Source: Thermocaproicibacter melissae
GTDB taxonomy: Bacteria; Bacillota; Clostridia; Oscillospirales; Acutalibacteraceae
Direction: 5' to 3'
Assembly: GCF_024498295.1 (NCBI RefSeq)
Contig: NZ_CP101827.1
Location: forward strand, 686,001 to 750,000
DNA length: 64,000 bases
Part shown: piece after piece, positions 28,420 through 37,543 of the stretch
Numbering within the stretch: position 1 is the stretch's first letter
Layout: each line of letters begins with the position of its first letter
The notes under the pieces: generated by a model
What the model was told of the DNA's origin: nothing
Databases searched by the model: none
The model's input: the letters and a program-made list of their open reading frames with translations, nothing else
Translations under genes and position numbers: made by a program

Positions 28420-28564
28420 AATTTTCAATTTGAGATCGAGGTGTTACTTTTATACAGTGCACACAGCCATCTCCAGTATAATTCGTGATGGCGGATGGCA
28501 TTTCTAGCTGGCAATAACCGTCTTTTTGATAAAGGCAATCAATATCACACTGAATCATACTCAT
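28379..28564 (-). CDS. Small cysteine-rich DUF1540-like protein
   Basis: A 61-residue protein with four cysteines in a pattern like DUF1540 (IQCDIDCLYQKDGYCQLE ... GCVHC), probably a metal-binding fold of two CxxxC/CxxC knuckles. The last 20 residues are hydrophilic. GAGGTGA lies 6 bases before the ATG. Such proteins are common in spore-forming clostridia; role unknown. Its 3' end overlaps radA antisense. Confidence 0.78.
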   Translation of the reverse strand: MSMIQCDIDCLYQKDGYCQLEMPSAITNYTGDGCVHCIKVTPRSQIENSTSQQPQTPASHL

Positions 28565-28670
28565 TTTTCTTCACCTCATTTTTAGTTTTGAGCAGGCAAA
28601 CAAATTTATTCATGTAAAAACAGGAATAGCCGCTCATATTTTTCCTCCTCCATCAAAGAATAAGCATGTC

Positions 28671-28695
28671 GGAGGAATGAGGTTGGAGGAATGAG
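28671..28695 (+). repeat. Duplicated ribosome site and start context
   Basis: GGAGGAATGAG occurs twice, at 28671-28681 and 28685-28695. The first copy opens a five-codon frame (MRLEE) from 28677 whose TGA (28692-28694) overlaps the second ATG. The second copy supplies the ribosome site for the exporter adaptor gene. Confidence 0.55.
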
Positions 28696-28696
28696 A

Positions 28697-29731
28697 ATGA
28701 GAAAGTATGTAATGCTTTTCACCTTTACAGCTGCTGCAATTATAGCAATCGTCGCCGCTGGCCGTTCGGTAGAGAAGTCGATGATTCGCGTCTCTGCATA
28801 CCAAGTAACACCGTGTTCGGTGGAGGATACCGTAACCTGCACAGGAACGGTGGAGGAATATCCGGGAAACAGCATTTACGCCATCAAGCCTGGAATCGTG
28901 TCAAAGCTTTACGTAAAAGTGGGGGATACCGTATCTGCGGGCCAAGCTATTATGGATATTATTCCCAATGCAACTGCTGCCGCTACAGCGGAGTCATCTG
29001 CGGCAAAGGCCCAAGGTGTGTATGAGCAATACTACAAGTACTTACAAAGCGGTGGAATAAGCTCTGCTTCTTCGGCGATAGGAGCGGCTGAGCAAGCTAT
29101 GGAAGACACTCAGAAGTCTTACACCATTTCTGCAACAAACGCCGGAACAGTGGAGTATCTTGCTGTATCTTACGAAGGGTCCTACATTAGCTCGAATGCT
29201 CCCGCTGTGAAGATCAAAAACGATAAGGGGATGCGCGTTCGCCTTACGGTGGACGAATCGCAGGTTGCCGACCTGAAACAAGGGCAAAAGGTTCAAATTT
29301 CGGGCGTCGGATTCAAGAATTCCGTGTACAGCGGATCTATCGTCAGCATTGCCGATACAGCCGAACAGGCAATGACGACAACCGGGCAGAAAACTGTAGT
29401 TGAAGTAATTGCAAGCGTGGATAACCCGGGAGAAGATGTAAAACCGGGGTTTACGGCAAAAGCAAAGATCACAACCTCAAAAAACGACAAAGTATTATGT
29501 GTCCCTTATGAAGCCGTTCGTGAGGACTCCGATAACAAAGAATATGTCTTCTGTGTTGTTGACGGAAAAGTAAAACGAGTTCCCATAGTTACCGGTAAGG
29601 AATTTGATACTGGCTTTGAGGTAAAAAGCGGCCTAAAGGCAAACGACGTCGTTATTATGAACCCAGATGATGTTTCAGAAGGCCAAAAAGTTATCATTGC
29701 GAAGATAACGAAAGGCGGCAGCGCAGCATGA
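28697..29731 (+). CDS. HlyD/MacA-like efflux adaptor (periplasmic adaptor type)
   Basis: Membrane-anchored adaptor subunit of an ABC exporter (344 residues). Order: N-terminal anchor (about 5-25), a split biotinyl-lipoyl domain (IKPGIVSKLYVKVGDTVSAGQAI and NAGTVEYLAVSYEGSYI), a short Ala/Ser-rich hairpin, then beta-barrel and membrane-proximal domains. In Firmicutes such YknX-like proteins assist MacB-type pumps exporting peptides or antibiotics. ATG at 28697, GGAGG 7 bases upstream. Stop overlaps the permease start by 4 bases (ATGA). Confidence 0.9.
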   Translation: MRKYVMLFTFTAAAIIAIVAAGRSVEKSMIRVSAYQVTPCSVEDTVTCTGTVEEYPGNSIYAIKPGIVSKLYVKVGDTVSAGQAIMDIIPNATAAATAESSAAKAQGVYEQYYKYLQSGGISSASSAIGAAEQAMEDTQKSYTISATNAGTVEYLAVSYEGSYISSNAPAVKIKNDKGMRVRLTVDESQVADLKQGQKVQISGVGFKNSVYSGSIVSIADTAEQAMTTTGQKTVVEVIASVDNPGEDVKPGFTAKAKITTSKNDKVLCVPYEAVREDSDNKEYVFCVVDGKVKRVPIVTGKEFDTGFEVKSGLKANDVVIMNPDDVSEGQKVIIAKITKGGSAA

Positions 29732-30915
29732 TTGATTATTTGAAATGTGCTTTGCGCAACCTTGGCAGAAAACAGGTCAGAACACTTCTGACGATTCTAG
29801 GAATTACAATCGGAGTGGCGTCTGTAGTGATTATTGCAAGCATCAGCCAAAGCGGTGCAACGGCAGTTACCGGGGAAATGGAAAGCCTTGGATTGAGCGG
29901 GATTTTTATATCGCCGTCAGGAAAAAGTGAAAACGCGGTCTTGGATAGTCAGGACCTTGCCATGATTAATCGGCTCCGCGAGGTTGAGATGACAACACCG
30001 GTAATGATGACAAGCACAGAAGTTTCCGTGAGAAATATCACAACGGATGCGGTTCTGTGGGGAATCGACAGCAACGCCGGCAGTGTTGTATCGTTACAGG
30101 CAGTGTATGGGCGGCTTTTTACTCAAAGGGACATCAGCATTTGTGCTCAGGTTTGCCTAGTCGACGAATTGTTTGCAAAGAAGGCCTATTCCAGAAGCAA
30201 CATCGTCGGAAAAAAGGTTAATATCAATTTTGGCGGATCCATGCAGGAATTTACGGTTGTCGGTATTATCAAAACCGGAACGGGGCTCTTGGAAAATGCC
30301 TTGGGGGATTACATCCCCAGCTTCATCTATGTGCCATACACAACAGTTCAAATGTTAAACCAGCGAAGTGATTTTGATGATATTGCAGTAAAGGTAAAAA
30401 GCACGGCGGAATCTGAGGCAGTCGGAAATATGATTGTGAAAAGGCTGGATATTGAAAAGGGAACTACCGACGGTTTTGTGTCAACGAATCTTGCTAAGCA
30501 AAAGGATGGATTACTTCAGATTCTTAGCATTGTAACTCTGATTCTTTCAGCGGTAGGTGCCGTTTCACTTGTTGTAGCAAGCCTCAGCATTATGACGACA
30601 ATGCTAGTTTCCGTAACGGAGCGAACCAAAGAAATCGGAATTAAAAAGGCGTTGGGAGCCAGCCGGCTTGCCATTATGACAGAGTTCCTTTTTGAAGCGA
30701 TGCTGCTTTCGCTAGTCGGCAGCATTGGTGGTATTATTATTGGCTGTGGTGTTTCATGGATTCTTTCTTTGGTTTTTCATACTTCACTCTCATTGCGGCC
30801 GGATATTATGTTGATGGCAGCAGCGTTTGCGGTCCTTTCGGGAACGGTATTTAGTGTATATCCTGCCTATAAGGCTTCGCGGCTGAAACCGGTTGACGCG
30901 TTGAGACATGAGTAA
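29728..30915 (+). CDS. MacB/FtsX-type ABC transporter permease
   Basis: A 395-residue permease with the FtsX layout: helix 1 (about 20-42), a large outer MacB_PCD domain (about 43-260), then three helices in the C-terminal third. The SVTERTKEIGIKKALGAS coupling helix is intact. It pairs with the adaptor gene. The ATPase subunit that should drive it (MacB/YknY-type) is not encoded next to it: upstream is only the adaptor and downstream a DUF6873 gene. Confidence 0.92.
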   Translation: MIDYLKCALRNLGRKQVRTLLTILGITIGVASVVIIASISQSGATAVTGEMESLGLSGIFISPSGKSENAVLDSQDLAMINRLREVEMTTPVMMTSTEVSVRNITTDAVLWGIDSNAGSVVSLQAVYGRLFTQRDISICAQVCLVDELFAKKAYSRSNIVGKKVNINFGGSMQEFTVVGIIKTGTGLLENALGDYIPSFIYVPYTTVQMLNQRSDFDDIAVKVKSTAESEAVGNMIVKRLDIEKGTTDGFVSTNLAKQKDGLLQILSIVTLILSAVGAVSLVVASLSIMTTMLVSVTERTKEIGIKKALGASRLAIMTEFLFEAMLLSLVGSIGGIIIGCGVSWILSLVFHTSLSLRPDIMLMAAAFAVLSGTVFSVYPAYKASRLKPVDALRHE

Positions 30916-30927
30916 TGGGGTCGAGAA

Positions 30928-31674
30928 ATGCATTATATTGAAAATCCAGGTTTACCGGAAACAGAGGTTAGCCTTGCCGCTGTTTCCGGTACATATCCAG
31001 AATTGATTGATGCTCTGCATCAATGTGGAATCCAAACAATTCCCGTCTTGCCGGAAAGGGGTAAATCGGAATGGCTGGCCGGTCATTCCGATTTACATAT
31101 TTTTCATGCCGGTGGGTGCAATCTCTTTCTTTCTGCCGGAACAGGCAGGCTGAAGCAAAACCTTCTGCAGTACGATTTCAGAATTACAGAATTGCCATAC
31201 GTCATTTCAAGTCCATATCCAGATGATGTGAGACTGAATGCACTGTTACTCGGCAAAAAGGCAATTGTTAATCAATTAACAATCGGGAAGGAAATTTTCG
31301 ATTACATAATAGCCAAGAAATATCGAATCATTTCCGTAAAACAGGGATACGCAAAATGTTCAGCAGCGGTGGTTGATGAAAATTCGATTATAACTTCAGA
31401 CAGTGGCATTGCGAGGGCGGCAGCGCAGGCTGGAATCGAAGTTCTGAAAATAACAGAGGGATTTATCAGACTCAAAGGTTTTCAGTATGGTTTTATCGGT
31501 GGAGCGTGCGGCAAAATCAGCAAACATAAAATTGCGTTTTGCGGAAGAATTCAGGATCATCCGGATTATCCATCTATCAAAAAATTTCTGGAAGCCAGAA
31601 AAATTGAACCGGTTGTTTTAGCAGATATTCCGTTGACAGACATTGGGGGAATTATCCCATTAATGGAGTTTTGA
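30928..31674 (+). CDS. DUF6873 family protein (GME fold)
   Basis: A 248-residue cytosolic protein of a clostridial family I know as DUF6873, with a predicted GME (amidinotransferase/pentein) fold. Repeated beta-beta-alpha stretches are visible, with GGCNLFLS, KQGYAKCSAAVVDENSIITSD and GFIGGACGKIS. The cysteine in YAKCSAAVV aligns with nothing I can name. Starts 12 bases after the permease gene, so it may share its message. Activity unknown. Confidence 0.72.
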   Translation: MHYIENPGLPETEVSLAAVSGTYPELIDALHQCGIQTIPVLPERGKSEWLAGHSDLHIFHAGGCNLFLSAGTGRLKQNLLQYDFRITELPYVISSPYPDDVRLNALLLGKKAIVNQLTIGKEIFDYIIAKKYRIISVKQGYAKCSAAVVDENSIITSDSGIARAAAQAGIEVLKITEGFIRLKGFQYGFIGGACGKISKHKIAFCGRIQDHPDYPSIKKFLEARKIEPVVLADIPLTDIGGIIPLMEF

Positions 31675-31684
31675 ATTTTTTTAT

Positions 31685-31713
31685 TTGACAAGCTCCGGGA
31701 GAAAAAATATAAT
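31685..31713 (+). promoter_or_regulatory. Consensus promoter of the tyrosine recombinase gene
   Basis: A perfect TTGACA (31685-31690), 17 bases, perfect TATAAT (31708-31713). This is the only fully consensus core noticed in the window. Transcription should start near 31720, within the 26-bp palindrome that follows. Confidence 0.9.
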
Positions 31714-31717
31714 AGGA

Positions 31718-31743
31718 TTATACAAAATAAATATTTTGTATAA
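31718..31743. repeat. Perfect 26-bp palindrome over the transcription start
   Basis: TTATACAAAATA (31718-31729), two A, TATTTTGTATAA (31732-31743): 12-bp arms, no mismatch. It begins 5 bases after the -10 box and ends 3 bases before the AGGGGAGG site. It suits a dimeric repressor, or as 10-bp arms around 6 bases it could be a recombinase core site. It has no T run to act as a terminator. Confidence 0.85.
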
Positions 31744-31758
31744 ATTAGGGGAGGCATC

Positions 31759-32766
31759 TTGCGAAAAATGAGCTGCGATCCATTTCAAGAAGCACCGCCG
31801 ATTATTCGGGAGTTTCTCGGATATATCGGTACGATCAAAGGAAAATCTCCGAAGACTGTTTCCGAGTACTATTTAGACCTCAGAACTTTTTTCCGATACA
31901 TGAAGCTAAAACGTGGTCTTGTTCCGAAAGATGTTGATTTTGAACAAATCAAGATCGACGATATAGACTTGGATTTCATTAAAACAATTGATTTAACACA
32001 AGTCTTTGAATATATGAATTTCCTTGCTACGGAAAGAAAAAATGGCGTTGCTACTCGTTCCAGAAAAGTTTCAAGCCTAAGGAGCTTTTTTAACTACCTT
32101 ACAAACAAAACCGGCAAACTGAGCAAAAATCCTGTTCAGGAGCTGGAAACGCCAAAATTAAAAAAAGCACTGCCAAAGTATTTGACTTTGGAACAGTGCC
32201 TAGAATTACTATCAAAAATTGATGGAAAAAACCGCGAACGCGATTATTGCATCATAACGCTCTTTCTGAACTGCGGTATGCGGTTATCGGAGCTTGTTAA
32301 TCTTGATTTAAATGATGTTCATTTCAGCACTCAAACCATAAAAATTACCGGCAAAGGCAACAAAGAACGCATGGTCTACTTGAACGACGCATGTATCGAC
32401 GCGCTGAAAAAGTACCTTGCTGTTCGGCCAAGAGACGGAGTAATTGATAAAAAAGCTCTCTTTATCAGCGGTCAACGCAAAAGAATTAGCGCTAAGACGG
32501 TGCAATACATAGTGAAAAAATACCTTGCCCAAATCGATTTGGGCGGCCCCGGCTACTCAGTTCATAAACTGCGTCACACCGCAGCCACCCTTATGTATCA
32601 GCATGGTCATGTCGATATCCGAATTCTCAAAGACATCCTCGGCCACGAAAACCTTGGGACCACCGAAATTTATACACATGTTTCCAATGAACAGATGGCT
32701 AAAGCTGCAAAGTCAAACCCCTTGTCAGGTGTAAAGCAAAAGCGCCGCGAGAAGTCCGATGAGTGA
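31759..32766 (+). CDS. Tyrosine recombinase (XerC-like)
   Basis: Site-specific recombinase of 335 residues: N-terminal SAM-like core-binding domain (about 15-125) and catalytic domain (about 140-315). Active residues seen: Arg175 (GMRLSEL), Lys199 (GKGNKER), His269 and Arg272 (HKLRHT), His296 (GHE) and Tyr305 (TEIYTHV). It is longer than classic XerC/XerD (about 298) through N-terminal and basic C-terminal tails. The start may be TTG 31759 (AGGGGAGG 4 bases before) or ATG 31768. It faces a second recombinase with one gene between. Either a partner for XerD at dif or a special recombinase. Confidence 0.9.
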   Translation: MRKMSCDPFQEAPPIIREFLGYIGTIKGKSPKTVSEYYLDLRTFFRYMKLKRGLVPKDVDFEQIKIDDIDLDFIKTIDLTQVFEYMNFLATERKNGVATRSRKVSSLRSFFNYLTNKTGKLSKNPVQELETPKLKKALPKYLTLEQCLELLSKIDGKNRERDYCIITLFLNCGMRLSELVNLDLNDVHFSTQTIKITGKGNKERMVYLNDACIDALKKYLAVRPRDGVIDKKALFISGQRKRISAKTVQYIVKKYLAQIDLGGPGYSVHKLRHTAATLMYQHGHVDIRILKDILGHENLGTTEIYTHVSNEQMAKAAKSNPLSGVKQKRREKSDE

Positions 32767-32767
32767 A

Positions 32768-33607
32768 TCAGATGCGGTCAACGAAGTCTGATTCCACTTC
32801 TTCATCTTCGGATTCATCTTTTTTGTTTTCTTTTTGCATTTTCAGGTACGGTTGAATCATCATTTTATCCACGAGCGGATATACTGCGAAGTTAATGAGA
32901 AAAGAGCAATAGGCAAAAACCAGGAAAATTGTGAAGCAGACCATGATAATGATTGTGAGAGGCATAATAATTGAAACGAAATATAATACGACCAAAAGAG
33001 CCAAAAGAAGCGTTGTGATAAAGTTGGGTAACAGACCAATAATCGCAAAAATCAAGGAATTTTTGAGAATTTGGGTCAGTTTCAAATCAAACGTGACAAT
33101 CATAACAGGAACATAATATTGGCTGCAGAGCACGATATAGGATATTACAATACAAAGGACTGTAGCAATTGTACCAATTATGTTCTGGGAGCTAAGATTG
33201 TGGTAATAGCTGATTGCAACAATCATTATATTCGTGAAAACATAAACAAGAATTCCATTTACCAAAAATGGCTTCCAATTGTTTTTTACTGCGTCCACGA
33301 AATCCGAAAAAATAAAGGCGTGCTCTTCCCTAGCGTAATTTCTCGTTACAAAGGTCAATCCTGCACAGAATGGAGAAAGAAGAATCAGTGGAAGCAGGTC
33401 AATCGCAACGATTGGTGTGATTGTAGACACGAAGTAGCAAAGCGCTGCTACAGCAGCAACCGGTATACAGAAAAGAAGGTTTAATTTAACCAGATCAAAA
33501 AACTTTCGCTGTAAAATTGAAAAGAAACGCGGCACAGGTTTTAACGGCGGAGCGTTCTTTGGAACGCCAGGCCCTGGCTTGTCATAATTTCCAAACAGCA
33601 AGCCCAT
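32768..33607 (-). CDS. DUF624 family membrane protein
   Basis: A 279-residue integral membrane protein with about six hydrophobic segments, matching DUF624 (YesL-like), including RNYAREEHAFIFSDFVDAVKNNWK. The N-terminus is Pro-rich and cytosolic; the C-terminus is acidic (KKDESEDEEVESDF). Family function is unknown. It is the last gene of spoIIM-xerD-DUF624, starting 12 bases after xerD. Its stop lies one base from the stop of the convergent recombinase, with no room for a terminator. Confidence 0.82.
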   Translation of the reverse strand: MGLLFGNYDKPGPGVPKNAPPLKPVPRFFSILQRKFFDLVKLNLLFCIPVAAVAALCYFVSTITPIVAIDLLPLILLSPFCAGLTFVTRNYAREEHAFIFSDFVDAVKNNWKPFLVNGILVYVFTNIMIVAISYYHNLSSQNIIGTIATVLCIVISYIVLCSQYYVPVMIVTFDLKLTQILKNSLIFAIIGLLPNFITTLLLALLVVLYFVSIIMPLTIIIMVCFTIFLVFAYCSFLINFAVYPLVDKMMIQPYLKMQKENKKDESEDEEVESDFVDRI

Positions 33608-33619
33608 TGATTTTCACTC

Positions 33620-34510
33620 CTAACTTAATTTTGCCCTTGGATGGCAATGATTATAGACTTCCTTAAAATGATCATTCATCATGCGGACATAGATTTGCGT
33701 CGAAGAGATGTCCGCATGTCCAAGCATAACTTGTATATCTTTTAAGTCTGCCCCGTTTTCCAGCAGATGCAAAGCAAAAGAATGTCTCAAAGTGTGAGGA
33801 GTTATTTCCTTGGAAATCTTCGCTTGTTTCGCATACTGTTTGACGATTTTCCAAAAACCCTGTCTTGTCATTCTTCGGTTGTTTACACTTAGAAAAAGCG
33901 CTTGTCCACTTTCTGGGGACGATATTTTGGGGCGAACCCGAAGCAAATAATCGGAAACAGCGTTGACAGCGGCCGCATAAACGGGTATTTCACGGTTCGA
34001 TTTGTTTCCGCGGCAATGTAAAATTCCAGCGTTCAGGTCCAAATCGTCAATATTAAGGGAAATAAGCTCTGAAACGCGGATACCGGTTGCGTAAAGCAGT
34101 TCCAGCATAGCCTTGTCCCTGCAGCCCTTCAGAGTTTTGGTATCCGGTTGGGAAAGCAGCAGCTCTGTTTCGTTTCCGCTTAATATCTGAGGAAGTTTTT
34201 TTTCGGGTCTCTTCAAAACGATTTGCTCAACAGGATTTGATGTGACTTTTCCTGATGCAAGAAGAAAACCGAAATAACAGCGAAGCGAAGCGATATTTCT
34301 AAGGATGGTAGCATCCGATTTGCCTTGATTGGACAGATACTCAATATATTTTAACATACATTCTTTATTTATCAAATACGGCTCAATATGAATGTTTTCA
34401 CAGAACAACAAAAATTGTTTGAGATCGCGAAGATAAGAACCTGCCGTATTTACAGAAACAGACTTCTTATTTCGCAGATAATCTTCAAATTCCGAGAGAT
34501 GATCTACCAT
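33620..34510 (-). CDS. xerD: Tyrosine recombinase XerD
   Basis: Chromosome-dimer resolvase at dif, 296 residues, the standard size. Catalytic residues: Arg145 (TGIRVSEL), Lys170, His239 and Arg242 (PHTLRHSF), His265 (GHAD), Tyr274 (TQIYVRM). The ATG at 34510 gives the family length; the upstream extension to 34594 is inside spoIIM. It follows spoIIM by 20 bases, as in other spore formers where xerD lies near spoIIM, which supports XerD rather than an integron or phage enzyme. Confidence 0.93.
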   Translation of the reverse strand: MVDHLSEFEDYLRNKKSVSVNTAGSYLRDLKQFLLFCENIHIEPYLINKECMLKYIEYLSNQGKSDATILRNIASLRCYFGFLLASGKVTSNPVEQIVLKRPEKKLPQILSGNETELLLSQPDTKTLKGCRDKAMLELLYATGIRVSELISLNIDDLDLNAGILHCRGNKSNREIPVYAAAVNAVSDYLLRVRPKISSPESGQALFLSVNNRRMTRQGFWKIVKQYAKQAKISKEITPHTLRHSFALHLLENGADLKDIQVMLGHADISSTQIYVRMMNDHFKEVYNHCHPRAKLS

Positions 34511-34530
34511 AACCCCTCTCTCCCCCTTTA

Positions 34531-35202
34531 TCAAAACGAAAAAAATCCCCCAAACAGCGCAGACATCAGAGTGTCTACAATCGCTGCAACACAAGCAAAC
34601 CCTAAAAATCCGGCAAAACGGGTTATATAAGTTCTGATTGGCTTCCCGCCGGGTGCGTAAACTTTATGAAGCGCGAGTGACCGGGAATAGCGCATTCCTT
34701 CCAGAGTGGCGAGCAAAATGGCTATGCAGCACAAAAAGGCTCCGGGAAGTATTACGGATAAATTATATAGAAACCCCTTCCATCCGTACGTTGCATACAG
34801 AAATCCGGACGTAAGCCCAAGGCCAAAGCCTCGAAAAAATGGAATGGCAGGCAGTAAAAACGCCCCCCATATCGAAAGCCCGCAGAGAAAACAAGCCAGA
34901 ATAAACAGAAAAGCCGAGGCAAATGAAGCAGAGAAGATTGTTACAAACGGCTGATCCAATCTTGCTTTGAAATTGCCCGCAAATAAAAAGTCGAGGCGGC
35001 TGATTGACCGGAAACCGGCGTTCCGAGATACAACCGCACCTACTGTCATGCCTGCAAGGAGTAAAAGAGCTAGCAGGCAAATCGCTTTATTCATTATGAT
35101 TGCCTGCTTTATGTCGTTGCACAAATCCATGAAACTGGACTTTCTGCCATATTTTCTATAATGCGGTCTGTAATGCGGGAAATGAATCGCTAAGACGCTC
35201 AT
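34531..35202 (-). CDS. spoIIM: Stage II sporulation protein M
   Basis: Membrane scaffold of the DMP complex (SpoIID-M-P) that thins septal peptidoglycan and drives engulfment. The 223 residues have about five membrane helices in the SpoIIM pattern (ASAFLFILACFLCGLSIWG, FRGFGLGLTSGFL). The ATG at 35202 is chosen with GGAAGGA 8-9 bases upstream; the ATG at 35211 abuts that site. First gene of its operon. Confidence 0.93.
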   Translation of the reverse strand: MSVLAIHFPHYRPHYRKYGRKSSFMDLCNDIKQAIIMNKAICLLALLLLAGMTVGAVVSRNAGFRSISRLDFLFAGNFKARLDQPFVTIFSASFASAFLFILACFLCGLSIWGAFLLPAIPFFRGFGLGLTSGFLYATYGWKGFLYNLSVILPGAFLCCIAILLATLEGMRYSRSLALHKVYAPGGKPIRTYITRFAGFLGFACVAAIVDTLMSALFGGFFSF

Positions 35203-35220
35203 ACATTTCATTCCTTCCGG

Positions 35221-35249
35221 AATATACTGATAAAATGTATGTTGGACAA
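35221..35249 (-). promoter_or_regulatory. Promoter of spoIIM-xerD
   Basis: Minus-strand TTGTCC (35249-35244), 17 bases, TATATT (35226-35221). It looks like a vegetative rather than a sporulation promoter, reasonable if it also serves xerD. Confidence 0.6.
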
Positions 35250-35397
35250 AGCGGTTCTATGTCAGCACGAAATTTTTTCGCCGGAGCATCCAGATATTTC
35301 CCGCAAGAATAAATTGAGGGACAGCCTTCTGTCCCCTATCAGCGTAATGGCTAATATTATCTCATATTCCGAACTGTGCAAGCACTGTGCAAGCAGA

Positions 35398-35423
35398 GTA
35401 AAAAAGCCTGAGCTTATACTCAG
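35398..35423 (-). terminator. Weak terminator after the TIGR04086 gene
   Basis: CTGAG and CTCAG form a 5-bp stem with a 6-base loop, then TTTTTT on the minus strand. A short stem; moderate call. The rest of 35250-35500 shows no convincing gene. Confidence 0.4.
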
Positions 35424-35469
35424 CCCCAACAGTTTTTGTCCTGTGATTATGGGAGTTTTGCTGAACATT

Positions 35470-35487
35470 ATTATAGCACGCTATAAT
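35470..35487. repeat. 18-bp palindrome
   Basis: ATTATAGC-AC-GCTATAAT, 8-bp arms with no mismatch, just downstream of the TIGR04086 stop. No T run follows on either strand. It could be a protein site or a transcript-end hairpin. Confidence 0.4.
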
Positions 35488-35500
35488 CTTTAGGAAAAGG

Positions 35501-35911
35501 TTATTTTCGGCGGGATTTTCCGTTAACGGCAAGCAGACCGCCGATTCCGCCGGAAAGCAGCATCATAATTAACCGCATGAACACTTCTGCGCTGGTGTGA
35601 CCCTGTGAAACTGCAACGCCGGCAACGAAAAAAATTAAAAATAGAAGCAGCCCGGCTGCGCTTCCGCAAAGAAGGCCTCTTTGCTTTGTAAATTTTACCG
35701 TTACGATTCCAGCCACAAAGGAACTGATTATGGTTACAGCTATGATGAATGCTGAAAGAAAATTATGAGGAATACTTTCCGCAGAAACAAAGGCAAAAGC
35801 AAGGCAAGCGAGAAGAAGGGCACACACCAATGCTCCTACAACAGAACCGATTACCACAGCACGGATAGTGAGAAGTACCGTTTTTTGGCCGGAAGCACCA
35901 GATTGTCTCAT
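35501..35911 (-). CDS. TIGR04086 family membrane protein
   Basis: A 136-residue membrane protein with four hydrophobic helices (about 13-40, 50-71, 80-100, 110-130) and a basic C-terminus (NGKSRRK). It matches TIGR04086, a family typical of spore-forming Firmicutes; in B. subtilis the YrzE-like relative also lies near yajC (yrbF) and tgt, as here. Function unknown. Confidence 0.82.
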   Translation of the reverse strand: MRQSGASGQKTVLLTIRAVVIGSVVGALVCALLLACLAFAFVSAESIPHNFLSAFIIAVTIISSFVAGIVTVKFTKQRGLLCGSAAGLLLFLIFFVAGVAVSQGHTSAEVFMRLIMMLLSGGIGGLLAVNGKSRRK

Positions 35912-35991
35912 GAAAAAGCCGCCCCCTTCAATAATCCATACAAATAGATATTCTTAGGGAGCGGCTGATATTCATAAAGGTTTGGAGCAGA

Positions 35992-36318
35992 TTAATCTGC
36001 GTCGTCATGAATTGTAAGAACGCTTCCGACTGCCCATTTCTTAATTTTTAGCTTTGAACGGTCAGTACCGGTTTCAATGATGAACGCTTCGTTGTCTTCT
36101 TTAATACCAACGACTTTGCCGACGATTCCGCCGATTGTCACGATTTCGTCACCAATTTGGATGCTGTTGCGCATCTTTTCTTCTTTTTTCTTCTTCTTGT
36201 TCTGCGGCAGAATCAACAGAACATATAGAAGGATGAAGAAAAAGACCATGTAGCCTATTGCAACCCAGATGCTTGTGGACGAATCTGCTGCTGCGGCGGC
36301 CAGATAATGAAAAGACAT
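35992..36318 (-). CDS. yajC: Preprotein translocase subunit YajC
   Basis: Accessory Sec subunit of 108 residues: one membrane helix (about 17-38), a Lys-rich patch (NKKKKKEEK), then a soluble domain with MRNSIQIGDEIVTIGGIVGKVVGI, the family hallmark. Placed after tgt and queA, the classic queA-tgt-yajC order, where secDF often follows; secDF is not seen here. Confidence 0.95.
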   Translation of the reverse strand: MSFHYLAAAAADSSTSIWVAIGYMVFFFILLYVLLILPQNKKKKKEEKMRNSIQIGDEIVTIGGIVGKVVGIKEDNEAFIIETGTDRSKLKIKKWAVGSVLTIHDDAD

Positions 36319-36382
36319 TAAGTTTACACCTCCATAATGATGTTTTGATTATACCAATAATTCTGACCAGGCGCAAGCAATT

Positions 36383-37543
<1,161 letters not shown>

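Noticed and set aside
31718-31743. Chromosomal dif site
   Set aside because: The palindrome does not carry the inner CATAA-N6-TTATG style of dif and is perfectly symmetric, unlike dif; kept only as an operator or core-site idea.
31759-34510. Prophage or integrative element, suggested by two tyrosine recombinases
   Set aside because: No phage genes, no tRNA and no att-like direct repeats; xerD is in its usual place beside spoIIM.
35239-35493. An 84-codon plus-strand frame in the gap upstream of spoIIM
   Set aside because: No ribosome site, no recognisable family, and it spans a promoter, a hairpin and a palindrome of the minus strand.
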